Shown: positions 54,166 through 64,000 of the stretch, in pieces
How positions within the stretch are numbered: position 1 is the first letter of the stretch
Layout of the letters: each line of letters begins with the position of its first letter
NCBI GenBank assembly: GCA_940671915.1
Contig: CALNVZ010002100.1
Span: 70,773,583-70,837,582 of the forward strand
From: Paracentrotus lividus
Lineage: Eukaryota > Echinodermata > Echinoidea > Camarodonta > Echinidae
DNA length: 64,000 nucleotides
Direction of reading: 5' to 3'
Translations under genes and position numbers: made by a program
The notes under the pieces: generated by a model
The model's database searches: none
The model's input: the letters and a program-made list of their open reading frames with translations, nothing else
What the model was told of the DNA's origin: nothing

Positions 54166-55309
54166 TCTTTGAAAATTGAGGCTTTATCATATTTTGATAT
54201 GGTGGTCTTCGTTATATTTATATTAAAAAGCAAAAAAAAAAACTTACTGTGGGGTGTGTGTGTCATTATTTGTTATTTTTTACCTCAGTTTGGGGGCAAT
54301 ATTTCCTTAACAATTTTGGTGTTTCAAAGGGTTGACAGCCTGCTTCCCCAATTCACCTGTCTGAATTAAGAGGGATAAAATATGAGTACATTTGAAACTG
54401 ATGACCACATTGGCATATTTCCCCCATTATTATTTGGATATGGGATTAAATTCATATGGACGGTGGCAATGTTATTACTGGTTTTAGGCACCTTTTGTAC
54501 GTATTTGGGATTTTAAGGAGGCCAGCCCCTGTAAACTAGCCGTGGGGACTATTTGTTTGATATAAATTGAAAAATATGAATTAAGCTGCGCGCAAGTAAT
54601 TTAATTTTCATATATACCTGACCGGCATGGTTATTATACCCAATCGTGGGGCACTTTTTTTAATTTTTGATGTTTTTGGGCAGGCCCGGTTTACCCTCCT
54701 GCCTGTCTGTACACGATGGGAAAAATTCATCTAACAAACTAACAGTATAATGCCTAATGGAGTGGCAAAAATAGACTACTTTGCTCCGATTGGGGGGCTT
54801 TAAAAAAAAAAATATGATGAAGGTTTAGGGGGGGGGTAGGGCCCCATTTTCCACTTTAAAAATTGATAGGATTTTCTAAATATATTTGATAATATTTGAC
54901 TTTGAGAAACGCCATATTGCAGGTGAAGCTATGGTGTGTGCATGCTTTTGACATCCCAAATATTTTATTTATTTTATTTATTTTTTTTTTGGGGGGGGGG
55001 CAGCCGCTGAATCAACCGCCCACCCGCCTTTTTGCTTACTCTTGCAAAGTCCCAATTATTAGCATTCACTTATGAAAAGACTTCACCACTTTCCTACTGT
55101 GAAAACTAGCTATACGGTTTTTAACTACCCTCAAAAAACAAATAATTTTGTGTTGGAGCCCCCCCCCCCACACGCACGCACACACCACACAAACACGTAC
55201 ATATAAGTCAGGCAAATCTTAGTACACATTTTGGGGTCTGCCAATATAAAAAAAATAGGAAGGGCTGCTCTATTCCTCTTCCCAATTGTGAAAAACTTGG
55301 ACTCACAGC

Positions 55310-55450
55310 TTTAGTGGACCTTAGGTACTTCTTCCACTACAAACATGGACTTAAGTACTATCTTCCACTACAATGATTGTACTTAAGTACTTCTTCCATA
55401 CAAAACCTCAATTTCGAAAAATGGTGGTTGTTGGTTGAGGGCACTTTTAT
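55310..55450. repeat. Tandem TACTTCTTCCACTACAAACG units, copy 2
   Basis: Three units ending CATACAAAACCTCAATT and GGTTGAGGGCACTTTTATGA, parallel to 53985-54165. The 1.1 kb between the copies has G-runs (54830, 54992) and no gene. Confidence 0.75.
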
Positions 55451-55719
55451 GACTGACCATGTAACTAAGTGTATTCTGAACAAACACTGACATGTCCGCC
55501 TCACATGAATTCTTTGAATGTAGAGTCATGATAGAGAGACTAATCGAGTTAACATAAGAGAAACTACACCTTCAAGCTATTTTTTGACAAAAAGGAATAG
55601 TGACTTAAAAGCTTCCTCACACTCATCGACCGACTCAATGTGCATAATGTACTACTGTGAGCAGAGACGACGAACAGTAAAAAGTAAAGATATACTTAAG
55701 TGATAGTAGACTGACTCAC

Positions 55720-55794
55720 CTCTTCGCCCATAGGCATCAGTCTCGCCGAGAACTCGCATTAGACTCCTTAGCACACACTTGTCAATCACAGCAC
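55720..55794 (-). CDS. Second coding exon of a secreted peptide precursor
   Basis: This 75-nt exon lies between acceptor TTATGTATTGTAG and donor GTGAGTCAG and is symmetrical, phase 1 at both ends. Joined to the exon at 60633 it reads GAVIDKCVLRSLMRVLGE followed by TDAYGRR. GRR is a classical dibasic cleavage plus amidation signal, so a Tyr-amide peptide with one cysteine is possible. The pattern I-x-K-C-hydrophobic-hydrophobic resembles the N-terminus of vertebrate granins (V-x-R/K-C-I-hydrophobic) only faintly. Family unknown. The next exon is not securely found; one candidate lies at 42812-42733. Confidence 0.6.
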
Positions 55795-57650
55795 CTACAA
55801 TACATAATAATAAAACTATCGGATAGTATGATGTTGGTATAATTAAGACCAACTCAGAGACGAATCATAGAGGATAGTTATTATTGAGAGCATCAAGCTT
55901 AATAATAGCTTGCTAATGAAAGCAACATGCGCTAGGCGTAAATTGCGTCTCGCTAATCTCTATAGGATATATCAAATGTCTGATATGGCTATTTAGATAT
56001 TTGTACATGTATGCGTTATATGTCTCTCAAAGCTCTCGATAGAATGAAAAAATATCGACGGACATTGATCTAACCCGCATATTATTAATAAAAGAAATAA
56101 AATGTGCCACATAATTGATGTTTCCAAAGTAGTTCATGTTGTTCCAGGAAGAAAAACAAGCTTGAGAGTGCGCAATACTATTCCAGTGTGAGCAAGCCAA
56201 TACAGCTATCATAAAGTAAAATAAATAATAGACCTAGTATAGTAGATAATTAGGTAATTCCCACAAAAAATAGAATGAAGACAGTCCACAATAATACTAC
56301 GCGACACCACAACTCAGCTTGGCTCTTGAAATATTGATTCCTAATCATAATGACATAATACTCGCAGCGGAGTGAGTGGATGACGAATGAGGCATCATGC
56401 AATATTTTTTGCAGACTCGACGTAGTCATTTATATGTTCACACCTGAGAGTCGAAGAACTGTACACACAGAATCACTCACCGCTATTTATGATGTTAACT
56501 TACATTTACAATCGAATTTTATGAATGAAATATAGACACAACAGCTGATGGTGGCATGGGCCAGAGTGGTATTGTAAGGTGAGTGAAAATAATAGGCTTC
56601 AGTATCAACATAGAAGCAAACTTAAAGTATTAGGTTACTGAGTCTCGACCTCTTAGTATCAGATGAAAGACATTGCAATCTCCCTGATAGTGATGACACT
56701 CACAAGAGAGATCACGTGAGGCAAGTATTTAGACAAGTAAATTACATGATATGCTTGGACTAATGGATTCGCATCGCATAGGATCGGAAACATGAATGAT
56801 AAGGAGGCCATGTTCAGTTAGAATAAACTTTTGCCTCATGATAATAATCTTCAGTACGTGAATATAATAAAGTTAAATTTTAGCTTCGAAACTCAGTCGA
56901 CCAATAGTAAGACTGATTAAAGATAAGGGTCTAATCTGGTTAATTACATAATATTTGCTTGAATAATCAGTAATCTATGAATATTCTCAAGCCACAATTT
57001 ATTGATTAGCTTGACTCTATTAGTCTGGGGTAATTGAACTTGGTCCGGTTGCAGTATTATAAAATGAAATTACCTCTTTTAAGAGAATGCACCAGGAAAC
57101 GATTGCCGCAACCTACGAATGTGCGGAAGTGTAACACAAAGACAATTGCAAGATTATATATAGCAATTGACAGAAAGTGAGAACTCAGTAAGGAATCACT
57201 AAGTCATTAACATAGAAATAGAGATAGAAATACTTTTGGGCAACTGTAGAATGCCGCAAATTATATAGCGAACTAACAACGAACAGATAATAACAATAAA
57301 AATACACACAGTCACAACGAAACACAATAAAGACGTGATACTAATTTTAGCTACACAATCAGATGAGTATATAATCGACTATATAAGTATTGGCATATAG
57401 ACCCCCGAGTTTAGGATTCTCATTGTAAGCGAAATTTGAATCTGATGACACTTTATGATAATCAAGAATCTTAACATACATCATTCTTATAATACATAGC
57501 TTAGGATTACAGCGGAAACGATCTCTTAATGTGATTGTCCCAAACCGAATACCAAAGGTTATTATAATGCAAACATTTATATGACTGGGGTGAGCAAAAC
57601 TATCTGGAAAACCAACTTATGCCCTCTGATATCCTTTCAGGAAATTGACA
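55795..57650. other. Intron with few homopolymers, no feature
   Basis: Compared with its surroundings this stretch has short homopolymers and no recognisable repeats. I see no further exon in it. Confidence 0.4.
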
Positions 57651-58103
57651 AATACCTTCATGAAACATGTGTTCTTTAATCTAAATACAAACCAATTATA
57701 CCTCAATTCTTAATTCTGTTACAGTTCCATTACTAAAAATAATATATTTTGCTCTAAAATATTATCCCTATCTCAGTCTATTGATTATAATCCTATATTT
57801 ACTTTTTGTAATACGTTGACGATTATTTTAATTTTCTCTCGTCCAAACTTATACTGGATATATATGCGATCATACCTATGTAATAAGCAATGATGTAAAT
57901 ATTTTGTAATAATTTAGTAATATGCATTGTTGATATACCTAATTGCACTCCTAAACATTAATCTTTATTTAGTTGATTTTATACTATTATTTATATGATC
58001 ATTTTTATTACCAGGACCAAGTGTAAAACAGCTCTTTACATTGTTAAATCTAATCTTGTTATCCTGTTTAAATATATTTGAATAAATAAATAAATAAATA
58101 AAT
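57650..58103 (+). mobile_element. Possible retroelement 3' end with (AAAT)n tail
   Basis: CCAAGTGTAAAACAGCTCTT, then TATCCTGTTTAAATATATTT and GAATAAATAAATAAATAAAT has the look of a LINE 3' terminus. No reverse transcriptase remains. Confidence 0.4.
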
Positions 58104-58679
58104 ATCTCACTTCGCGGAGACGTCTCTGCCACGGAATACAAAATATCGTCTCCGCGACGGATTAAAAGTATTAGAGACGTCTCCGAGGCGTCTCCGCGAC
58201 GTCTCCAAAACAGTTTTTAAAAACTGTGACAAAGCATTTTCACAGAACCGTCTCAAATTAGTTTCCGCGACTCATGAAATGTCGCGGAGACATCTGGGAG
58301 ACGTCCCGGAGAAGTCCCCGCGACAAATTTCAAAAATTTGTCGCGGAGACGTCTCGCAGATGTTTCATGAGTCGCAGAAACAACTCCCACGTCTCCGCGA
58401 AGGATAAAAAGTATTGCAGACGTCTCCGAGACGTCTCCGCGACATTTTTTCAAAAACTGTGACAAAGCAGTTACAAAGAATCGTCTGAAAGTTGTTTCCG
58501 CGACTCATGAAACGTCTCCAACGTTTATAGAACGGAAACTAAATTTGAACGGTTCTTTGAAACTGCTTTGTCACAGTTTAAAAAACTGCCGCGGAGACGT
58601 CGCCGATACTCCTCTAATACTTTTTTTTCCGTCGCGAGACGATATTTTTTTTCCGTCCGAACGTCTCCGCAAGTGAGAT
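58104..58679. mobile_element. Foldback element built from GTCTCCGCGAC blocks
   Basis: Ends ATCTCACTTCGCGGAGACGT and ACGTCTCCGCAAGTGAGAT are inverted. The interior repeats GAGACGTCTCCGCGAC many times in both senses, with nested hairpins such as AATTTCAAAAATTT, AACAGTTTTTAAAAACTGT and TCATGAAA/TTTCATGA pairs. About 576 bp, no coding content, strikingly CG-rich for the region. Confidence 0.85.
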
Positions 58680-59084
58680 ACCACCCAAATGTTCATTTAA
58701 ACAATAGCTATACAAATAATGATCATTACTGTTCACTTTCAAGCAATACTCTTACATGCATTAACACAGCAATAGAAAGGGAGAGAGAGAACATATATTT
58801 TACATAGAAAGTCAGGTTAAAATTTTCGGCTTCGGCCGTCAAAAGTCAGACTAAGCGGCTTTCGGAGCACTACGGAGCTCTCCAGAGCAAAAATCAAACT
58901 GCGCATGCGCAATTCCCTTTTGCTACCGTCTTCTTCCCAAACAGGACGGTATTCGACGCGATTAGCGTTACGTGGTAGAAATGACTATATACGGTAGGCA
59001 TAGTCTTGGCAAGGGGCTGAAGACAGCCCCGGTCTCGGTATGTTTATACGTGTACAAATAAAGAAATATATTTTGAATGATAAA

Positions 59085-60265
59085 CGCACCATGAAGGAAG
59101 AAAATATAATAGAAATGAAAAGTAAAGACTAAAATCAAAGATAATATCATAAGAATTTATAGGAGAAAGAGAAAGAATAAGACAAAGAGAAGATATCAGT
59201 AGTAAATGTATAGAGAGAAGAGAAAGAATAAAACAAAGATAAGAAAAGAAAATATTGAAAGAAGAGAAGGGGGATAAAACAGAAGAAAACATAGAATTTA
59301 TTAGGAAGAAAGGAAAGAGAAAAATAACAGAAGATACATAAAATGTTATTAGGAGAGAAAGGAAAAAGATAAGAACAAAGAAATGCATATAGAATTAGCG
59401 GGAAAGAAGAGGAAAAAGATAGAACTAAAGAAAATACATAAGAAATTATTGAAGAAAGAAAGAAGAAAAACAAAGAAAACAAAATAATAGAAGAAGAGAA
59501 AAGAAAAAAAAACAAAAATTCACAAGAATTAAGAAAGAGAGAAAGAAATGAAAAACAGAAACATAAAATATAGGAGAGAAAGGAAAGAAGGATAAAAACA
59601 AAGAAATCAGTAAGAAATTATAGAAAAGAAGGAAAAAGAGCCCTCTTGAAAGAAACACCATTCAGCGGATTTGAACACAGTGGAAAAGAAACAAGTCAAC
59701 ACTTGAAAGTATCACAATGAAAAGCCCCCAATTTAACATGGACAACACAATGTGAAAACTACACATGTTCACAATGTAAATGATTCACAGGTGAAATACC
59801 AGCTCAACTGAAAATCTTATCACAATGTAAAACGCCCCAATTTAACATTGGACAGAACTCACAAATCTGAAACATCGGATCACACGGGTGTCACATGTGA
59901 AGAGTCTTCAGCAGTAAAACAAAGAAATACATAAGAATATAGGAGAGAAAGAGAAAGATAAACAAAGAAATGCATAAGAATTTATAGGAAAGAAGGATAA
60001 AACAAAGAAATACTTAAAAAATGATTGAAGAGAAGAGAAAAGAACGATAAAACAAATAAATACATAAGAAATGGTAGACAAGAAGATTGAAGAAGGATAA
60101 AACAAAGAAATACATAAGAAATTATAGAAGAGAATAGGAAGAAAGACAACACAGATTAATAGCCTACATTAAAAATTTTAGAATAGAAGGTAACAGAAAG
60201 ACAAAACAAAGAAATACATAGGAATTGGAATAAAGAGGAGAAATAGAAATAAAGAGGAGATACAC
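59085..60265. repeat. Purine-rich minisatellite of about 50 bp units
   Basis: Units like AAAACAAAGAAATACATAAG then AATTATAGGAGAGAAAGGAA fill 59085-59645 and 59915-60265. A 270-base insertion between them contains TTCACAATGTAAATG and AATCTTATCACAATG words akin to the CACAGTGTGAA array at 61.9-62.6 kb. Minus-strand open frames here are Phe/Leu/Ser-rich artefacts. Flanking CTATATACGGTAGGCA (58984) and TACCTACCGTAGTG (60370) may be inverted ends. Confidence 0.8.
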
Positions 60266-60369
60266 AGAAATGCTATTCACCGTCGTCTTCGCAGAATGCG
60301 AAAGCGCTTACAAGTCACGACGGTAGTGCGAGTGCGAGGCCAGTACGGCCGATTAAACCAACCGTCTTG

Positions 60370-60632
60370 TTACCTACCGTAGTGTTCCCGAAAGCTCATT
60401 ATTATCAGCCACAAGGGGTAGGTCTAAGTGGGTCTATTTTTTTATTTAAGATTATTTTTCTCCTTTTTATTATTATTTTTTTTTTTGGTTGCCTTTTGAT
60501 CAATCTGGCGGCCCTAATTTATGGATTAATTTGGCGCCCCTTACTTTGACGTCGGTTTGGCGCCCCCTAAGGTCAATTTAGCGCCCTCTTGAGCGTCTAC
60601 AAGTGGGCCCACAGAATACGCGCATGACTTAC
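60370..60632. other. Intron edge with T-run, no gene seen
   Basis: Contains TTTGGCGCCCC-type direct words (60530-60590: GGCGCCCCTTACTTTGACGT, GGCGCCCCCTAAGGTCAATT), three short tandem units just downstream of the signal-peptide exon. Confidence 0.5.
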
Positions 60633-60741
60633 CATCTTCAGCCAGGAGACCCTCGTCATCTTCGATGGTCATACTCATTGCCATGGTAACACTAATGACA
60701 AACAATAAAACAAGACTTGTTCTTGGCTCCATTGGTAAAGT
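60633..60741 (-). CDS. Signal-peptide exon of a secreted precursor
   Basis: The exon starts after a strong acceptor (TTATTGCTTTCTCTAG) and the ATG is at 60732-60730 in the context ACCAATGG. It encodes MEPRTSLVLLFVISVTMAMS, a clear signal peptide, then MTIEDDEGLLAED, and ends G|GTAAGTC in phase 1. The acidic stretch after the signal is typical of a propeptide or granin-like protein. Phase matches the exon at 55720-55794 exactly. Upstream a 5' UTR exon ends at 61050. The gene runs on the minus strand, head-to-tail with Wnt2. I do not recognise the family. Confidence 0.7.
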
Positions 60742-61049
60742 CTAGAGAAAGCAATAAGGAAACAGGCAAGTTTAAGAGTACTAGACTTCACTTGCCGTCT
60801 TTTGTCAAAACTAGGCGAAAATGATCAATTTCTCAAAGCGTCGTCCAGTCCAGCAACTAAAATGGACTGAGAAGGAAGAAAGCGTCTAAACTTCTCCTAA
60901 TCTCGCAGGTTTTGCCTTTTGTATTCCAGATATTCCTGGGTGCTACTAATAACTGAGTAACAAATCATTAAAGCCCCCCTTCCCAATTCCAAAAAATAAA
61001 TAAATAAAAAAATAAAATAAAATAAAAAATGAATTAAAAATTACCTTAC

Positions 61050-61150
61050 CAGTTTCTGATGATTTCTGCGAGATCGTTGTGAAGTTCAAATGAAGTTGGA
61101 CTGAGCAGTTTTTGGCTGTCGTGCTGTATGTGCTTCATCCTCATTAGACT
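61050..61150 (-). other. Probable 5' UTR exon of the secreted precursor
   Basis: On the minus strand, CATCAGAAACTG is followed by a strong donor GTAAGG at 61049-61044. With the good acceptor just before the signal-peptide exon at 60741, this gives a 300-base intron in the 5' UTR. The upstream limit is a guess. Confidence 0.4.
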
Positions 61151-61489
61151 TTCATATTTAAAGAAATCGTTCTCTACAGCTAAGTATGAAGAACCACCAT
61201 AATTATAATCTATGCATAGCCTATGAGACCATTATGCAGTGACCATCTGCTCATGAAAGCAAAGATAAAACTACCTTGAAAAGATAACTTCCTGAAAGCT
61301 ATTTTCCATTCCAAGTATGAATTGAAATAGAAGTTAATTATACTGCCATTGGCAATTAATTAAAATAAATGAATAAATTAGAATTTGGGTTCCTTAAAAC
61401 CATTTTCAATCTTAATATCGGACCCCTTAGAAGAACAGCTATTTATAGCTGAAAAGGGAGTTTCCGCCAATGATTTGGGAATGAATGAA

Positions 61490-61493
61490 TGAA

Positions 61494-61528
<35 letters not shown>

Positions 61529-61550
61529 ATGAATAAATAAATAAAATAAA
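61490..61550. repeat. (AATA/AATG)n microsatellite
   Basis: GAATGAATGAATAAATAAAT and onward, about 15 tetranucleotide units. Confidence 0.9.
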
Positions 61551-61587
61551 CAAAAACATATTACTAAAACAAAAATTCATATTGCCA

Positions 61588-61641
61588 TTAAAGATACGGG
61601 TAGTCAGTCATTTTTAAATGACTGACTACCCGTATCTTTAA
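61588..61641. repeat. Perfect 26-bp hairpin with a 2-base loop
   Basis: TTAAAGATACGGGTAGTCAG continuing TCATTT is followed by TT and its exact reverse complement. Such perfect arms are unlikely by chance. A two-base loop argues against a microRNA precursor. Confidence 0.9.
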
Positions 61642-61901
61642 AAGGGTAGGTCCGTATAATAAACTAAAGCTTGAGGACATTGCAGTTTTAGAAGCCTCGA
61701 AGGTTAGACCATATCGATTGAAAAGGTTTTTTTCTTTTAATGGTTTCCGTAAGAAAATAATATAACACCAAGTTATCACTGATCAATCTTACGAACACAT
61801 TACTACGATACTTAGATGAAGGTTGATTATATTTATTGATTAAAAAAGGTATTCGATCCGATAAGGCACAGTATTCCCCTGCGGGAAAGAACACATTGTC
61901 C

Positions 61902-62585
61902 TACAGTGTGTTTACAAAGTGTTAACAGTGTGTTCACAGGGTCGTCTATGTGAACACATTGTGTTCACAGTGTTCCCACCTCAACTGTGTTGTTTACCAC
62001 ATAGTGCTTACATAGTAATTCTCGATTTCATAGTGTGAATTTACTCGATCACAGCAGTGTGAAGCTAATTCCACAGTGTGAACAATAGAATTTCACAGTT
62101 ACCACACTTTGGAAAATAATTCACAGTGTGGACATCACAATTTCACAGTAACCACAATGTGGAAAATAATTCACAGTTTGGACATCAGAATTTCACAGTG
62201 TGACGATAGAATTTCACATTGTCGTCACACTGTGGATAATTGTGGATAATATTTAACAGTGTGAATAACATAATATCACAATGCGACAATAGTTTAACAC
62301 GAATTGAGGCCACCCTATGGAAAACATTGACACTGTAAAAAAAAACAACACAAAAACAAACAAACAAAAACAAAAACAAACCTGCAAATACAATTCACCG
62401 TGTGAACATCATAATATCACAATGTGAGAATAGTTTAACACGAATTGTGGCCACCCTATGGAAAACATTGACACTGTAAAAAAAACCTGCACATACAATT
62501 CACACTGTGAATCCTGATTTTTTTTTTTTCAATGTGGAAAATTATCAACAAATACAGTGTGAATTCTTACTTTCACAAGACCCTC
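61902..62585. repeat. CACAGTGTGAA array with two 120-bp direct repeats
   Basis: Many degenerate units of TTTCACAGTGTGAAC and AATTCACAGTGTGGAC type. At the right, two near-identical blocks (62245-62345 and 62395-62490) share CATAATATCACAATG, AATAGTTTAACACGAATTG, GGCCACCCTATGGAAAACAT and TGACACTGTAAAAAA. CACAGTGTG is itself nearly palindromic. Confidence 0.85.
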
Positions 62586-63230
62586 AATATGAAAAATGTC
62601 ATTCTCCAGTCATACTCATTGGGGCAGGAACAGGAGAGAAACTTGACACTGTAAAGGTAGATTTTACAAAATAAGATTCATCACATCAATCACTCAAAGA
62701 CTTATCAAATCACTCTTTCAAATGCAGACCTCGTGAGATCATTTTTTTTTTCTCTTTCTTTCTGGAATTCCATAATAATTCTAAATACACACATATGCAA
62801 AAATACAGATATAATTAAATAAAAGGATGCATTCACGCTAAAGAGTATAGATTATTATTTATTTTACAGTAACTCTGACAGTGAATATCAAGGATTTTTA
62901 AAAAATCTTACCACTTTTCTACATTTAAAGAGTCGACAATGTGAAAAACAATGTGAAAAACATCACCTGAGTTTGTAAAGATGCAATTAAACATAATGCA
63001 GTATTAATGATTCAATTTTCCATCTTTTACATGTGACGTCAATAAGAAGCGCACTATTTCCACATAAACTGAACTACATACAAAAAGTTATTGAGATTAT
63101 TCATAATCAATTGAGCCCTTGGCTGCCATTCACTTTAATAAAAAATGAATAAATAGATAAATTATGAAAATAATGGCACAAAATGGTTACACATGACAAA
63201 AGTGTTGACAGGAGCTAGGGTACATGCATG
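62586..63230. other. No gene seen
   Basis: AT-rich spacer between the CACAGTGTGAA array and the satellite at 63235. Confidence 0.4.
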
Positions 63231-63234
63231 GGTA

Positions 63235-63840
63235 AAACACCTATTGGTCTACAACCTATTGGTCCACTAGCCAATACGTCTACCTCTATTCAGTCTAAAC
63301 CATAATCTTCCACTAACCATTTGGTCTACACCCAATCGGTCCACCCACCACTCGTCTACATCCAATTGGTCCACTCACCAGTTGGTCTACATCCAGTTGG
63401 TCCACTCACCAGTTGATCTACATCCAATTGGTCCACTCACCGGTTGGTCTACATCCAATTGGTCCACTCACCAGTTGGTTTACATCCGATTGGTCCTCTC
63501 ACCATTTGGTCTACATCCAATTGGTCCACTCACCGGTTGGTCTACATCCAATTGGTCCACTCACCAGTTGGTCTACATCCAATAGGTCCACTCACCGGTT
63601 GGTCTACATCCAATTGGTCCACTCACCAGTTGGTTTACATCCAATTGGTCCTCTCACCATTTGGTCTACATCCAATTGGTCCACTCACCGGTTGGTCTAC
63701 ATCCAATTTGTCCACTCACCAGTTGGTCTACATCCAATTGGTCCACTCACCATTTGGTCTACATCCAATTGGTCCACTCACCGGTTGGTCTACATCCAAT
63801 TGGTCCACTCACCAGTTGGTCTACAACCAATAATTGATCC
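63235..63840 (+). repeat. 31-bp CCAATTGG satellite, array 3
   Basis: This is the cleanest array: TTGGTCTACATCCAATTGGT followed by CCACTCACCAG, about 19 copies, with alternating CCAG/CCGG/CCAT variants. Its left boundary GGGTAAAACACCTATTGGTC matches the right boundary of array 2 in reverse complement. Confidence 0.93.
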
Positions 63841-63916
63841 ACTAACCATGTGTTGTATCAATTCTTCAATAGGGGAGGGACAGACAATATATTTTATCGA
63901 AGTTCCCTCGATCAGT

Positions 63917-63945
63917 AGGGGAGACCGGGTATGGACGTTACAAAA
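63917..63945. mobile_element. Left end of a GGGGAGACCGGG-family element
   Basis: GTAGGGGAGACCGGGTATGG begins a copy that runs off the window. Confidence 0.55.
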
Positions 63946-64000
63946 TTCACATTTTGGGCCAGATAATTCTAATGAAAGAACTCACGCACTCCATATTGGG

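Noticed and set aside
59044-59661. Minus-strand open frames rich in Phe, Leu and Ser, membrane-like
   Set aside because: They are the complement of a purine-rich satellite; hydrophobicity is a composition effect.
60633-60741. Considered as an alternative Wnt2 first exon
   Set aside because: It ends in phase 1, but Wnt2 exon 2 needs an exon ending with two bases of a codon (phase 2). It fits the 55720 exon instead.
63235-63840. Regularly spaced repeats resembling a CRISPR array
   Set aside because: No unique spacers: the whole 31-bp unit repeats. The context is a eukaryotic intron-exon genome.

Overview
The window is animal nuclear DNA: coding exons are a few tens to a few hundred bases long, have GT/AG borders, and sit in long introns packed with transposon remnants and satellites. 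The only gene I can name is a Wnt2-type Wnt ligand. Together with foldback DNA elements, tRNA-like repeats, non-LTR retrotransposon 3' ends and poly(G)/poly(C) tracts, this suggests a marine invertebrate, possibly a non-vertebrate deuterostome such as an echinoderm or hemichordate. That placement is inference; no sequence here fixes the species.

Wnt2 lies on the minus strand and spans about 35.6 kb. Its six coding exons, in transcript order, are at 37411-37323 (signal peptide), 31946-31717, 11423-11140, 3923-3825, 2506-2336 and 2040-1819. All five junctions agree in phase, and the reading matches vertebrate Wnt2/Wnt2b in order and length (about 365 residues). Exons 1-4 are open. Exons 5 and 6 need about three single-base corrections. 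Exon 3 sits in a segment of about 3.45 kb that appears twice in tandem (9064-12537 and 12571-16010) on either side of a 25-N gap. The second copy is full of one-base indels and looks like an assembly artefact, although a real duplication cannot be excluded from sequence alone.

Upstream of Wnt2 on the same strand is the start of a second gene: a probable 5' UTR exon ending at 61050, a signal-peptide exon (60741-60633) and a phase-compatible exon (55794-55720) ending in a Gly-Arg-Arg site. A possible further exon is cut by the second 25-N gap near 42.75 kb. It looks like a secreted peptide or hormone precursor of unknown family.

The rest is repeats. 2.8-12 kb: a foldback element, a head-to-head MITE dimer, a short MITE, and a Tc1-like composite of about 5 kb holding two palindromic minisatellites. 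11.6, 15.1 and 51.7 kb: foldback elements carrying two opposed tRNA-like modules. 16.8-24.5 kb: a large inverted repeat joined to a 31-bp satellite that recurs at 23.6 and 63.2 kb. 23.0-23.5 kb: tandem hairpins. 26.4-27.5 kb: a tandem array of about 114 bp. 38.9-42.0 kb: two foldback elements each interrupted by a retrotransposon 3' end. 43-48 kb: MITEs and elements ending in GGGGAGACCGGGG. 58-60 kb: a CG-rich foldback and a purine-rich array. 61.6-62.6 kb: a perfect hairpin and a CACAGTGTGAA-type array. Long open frames over the satellites are artefacts of repeat periodicity.
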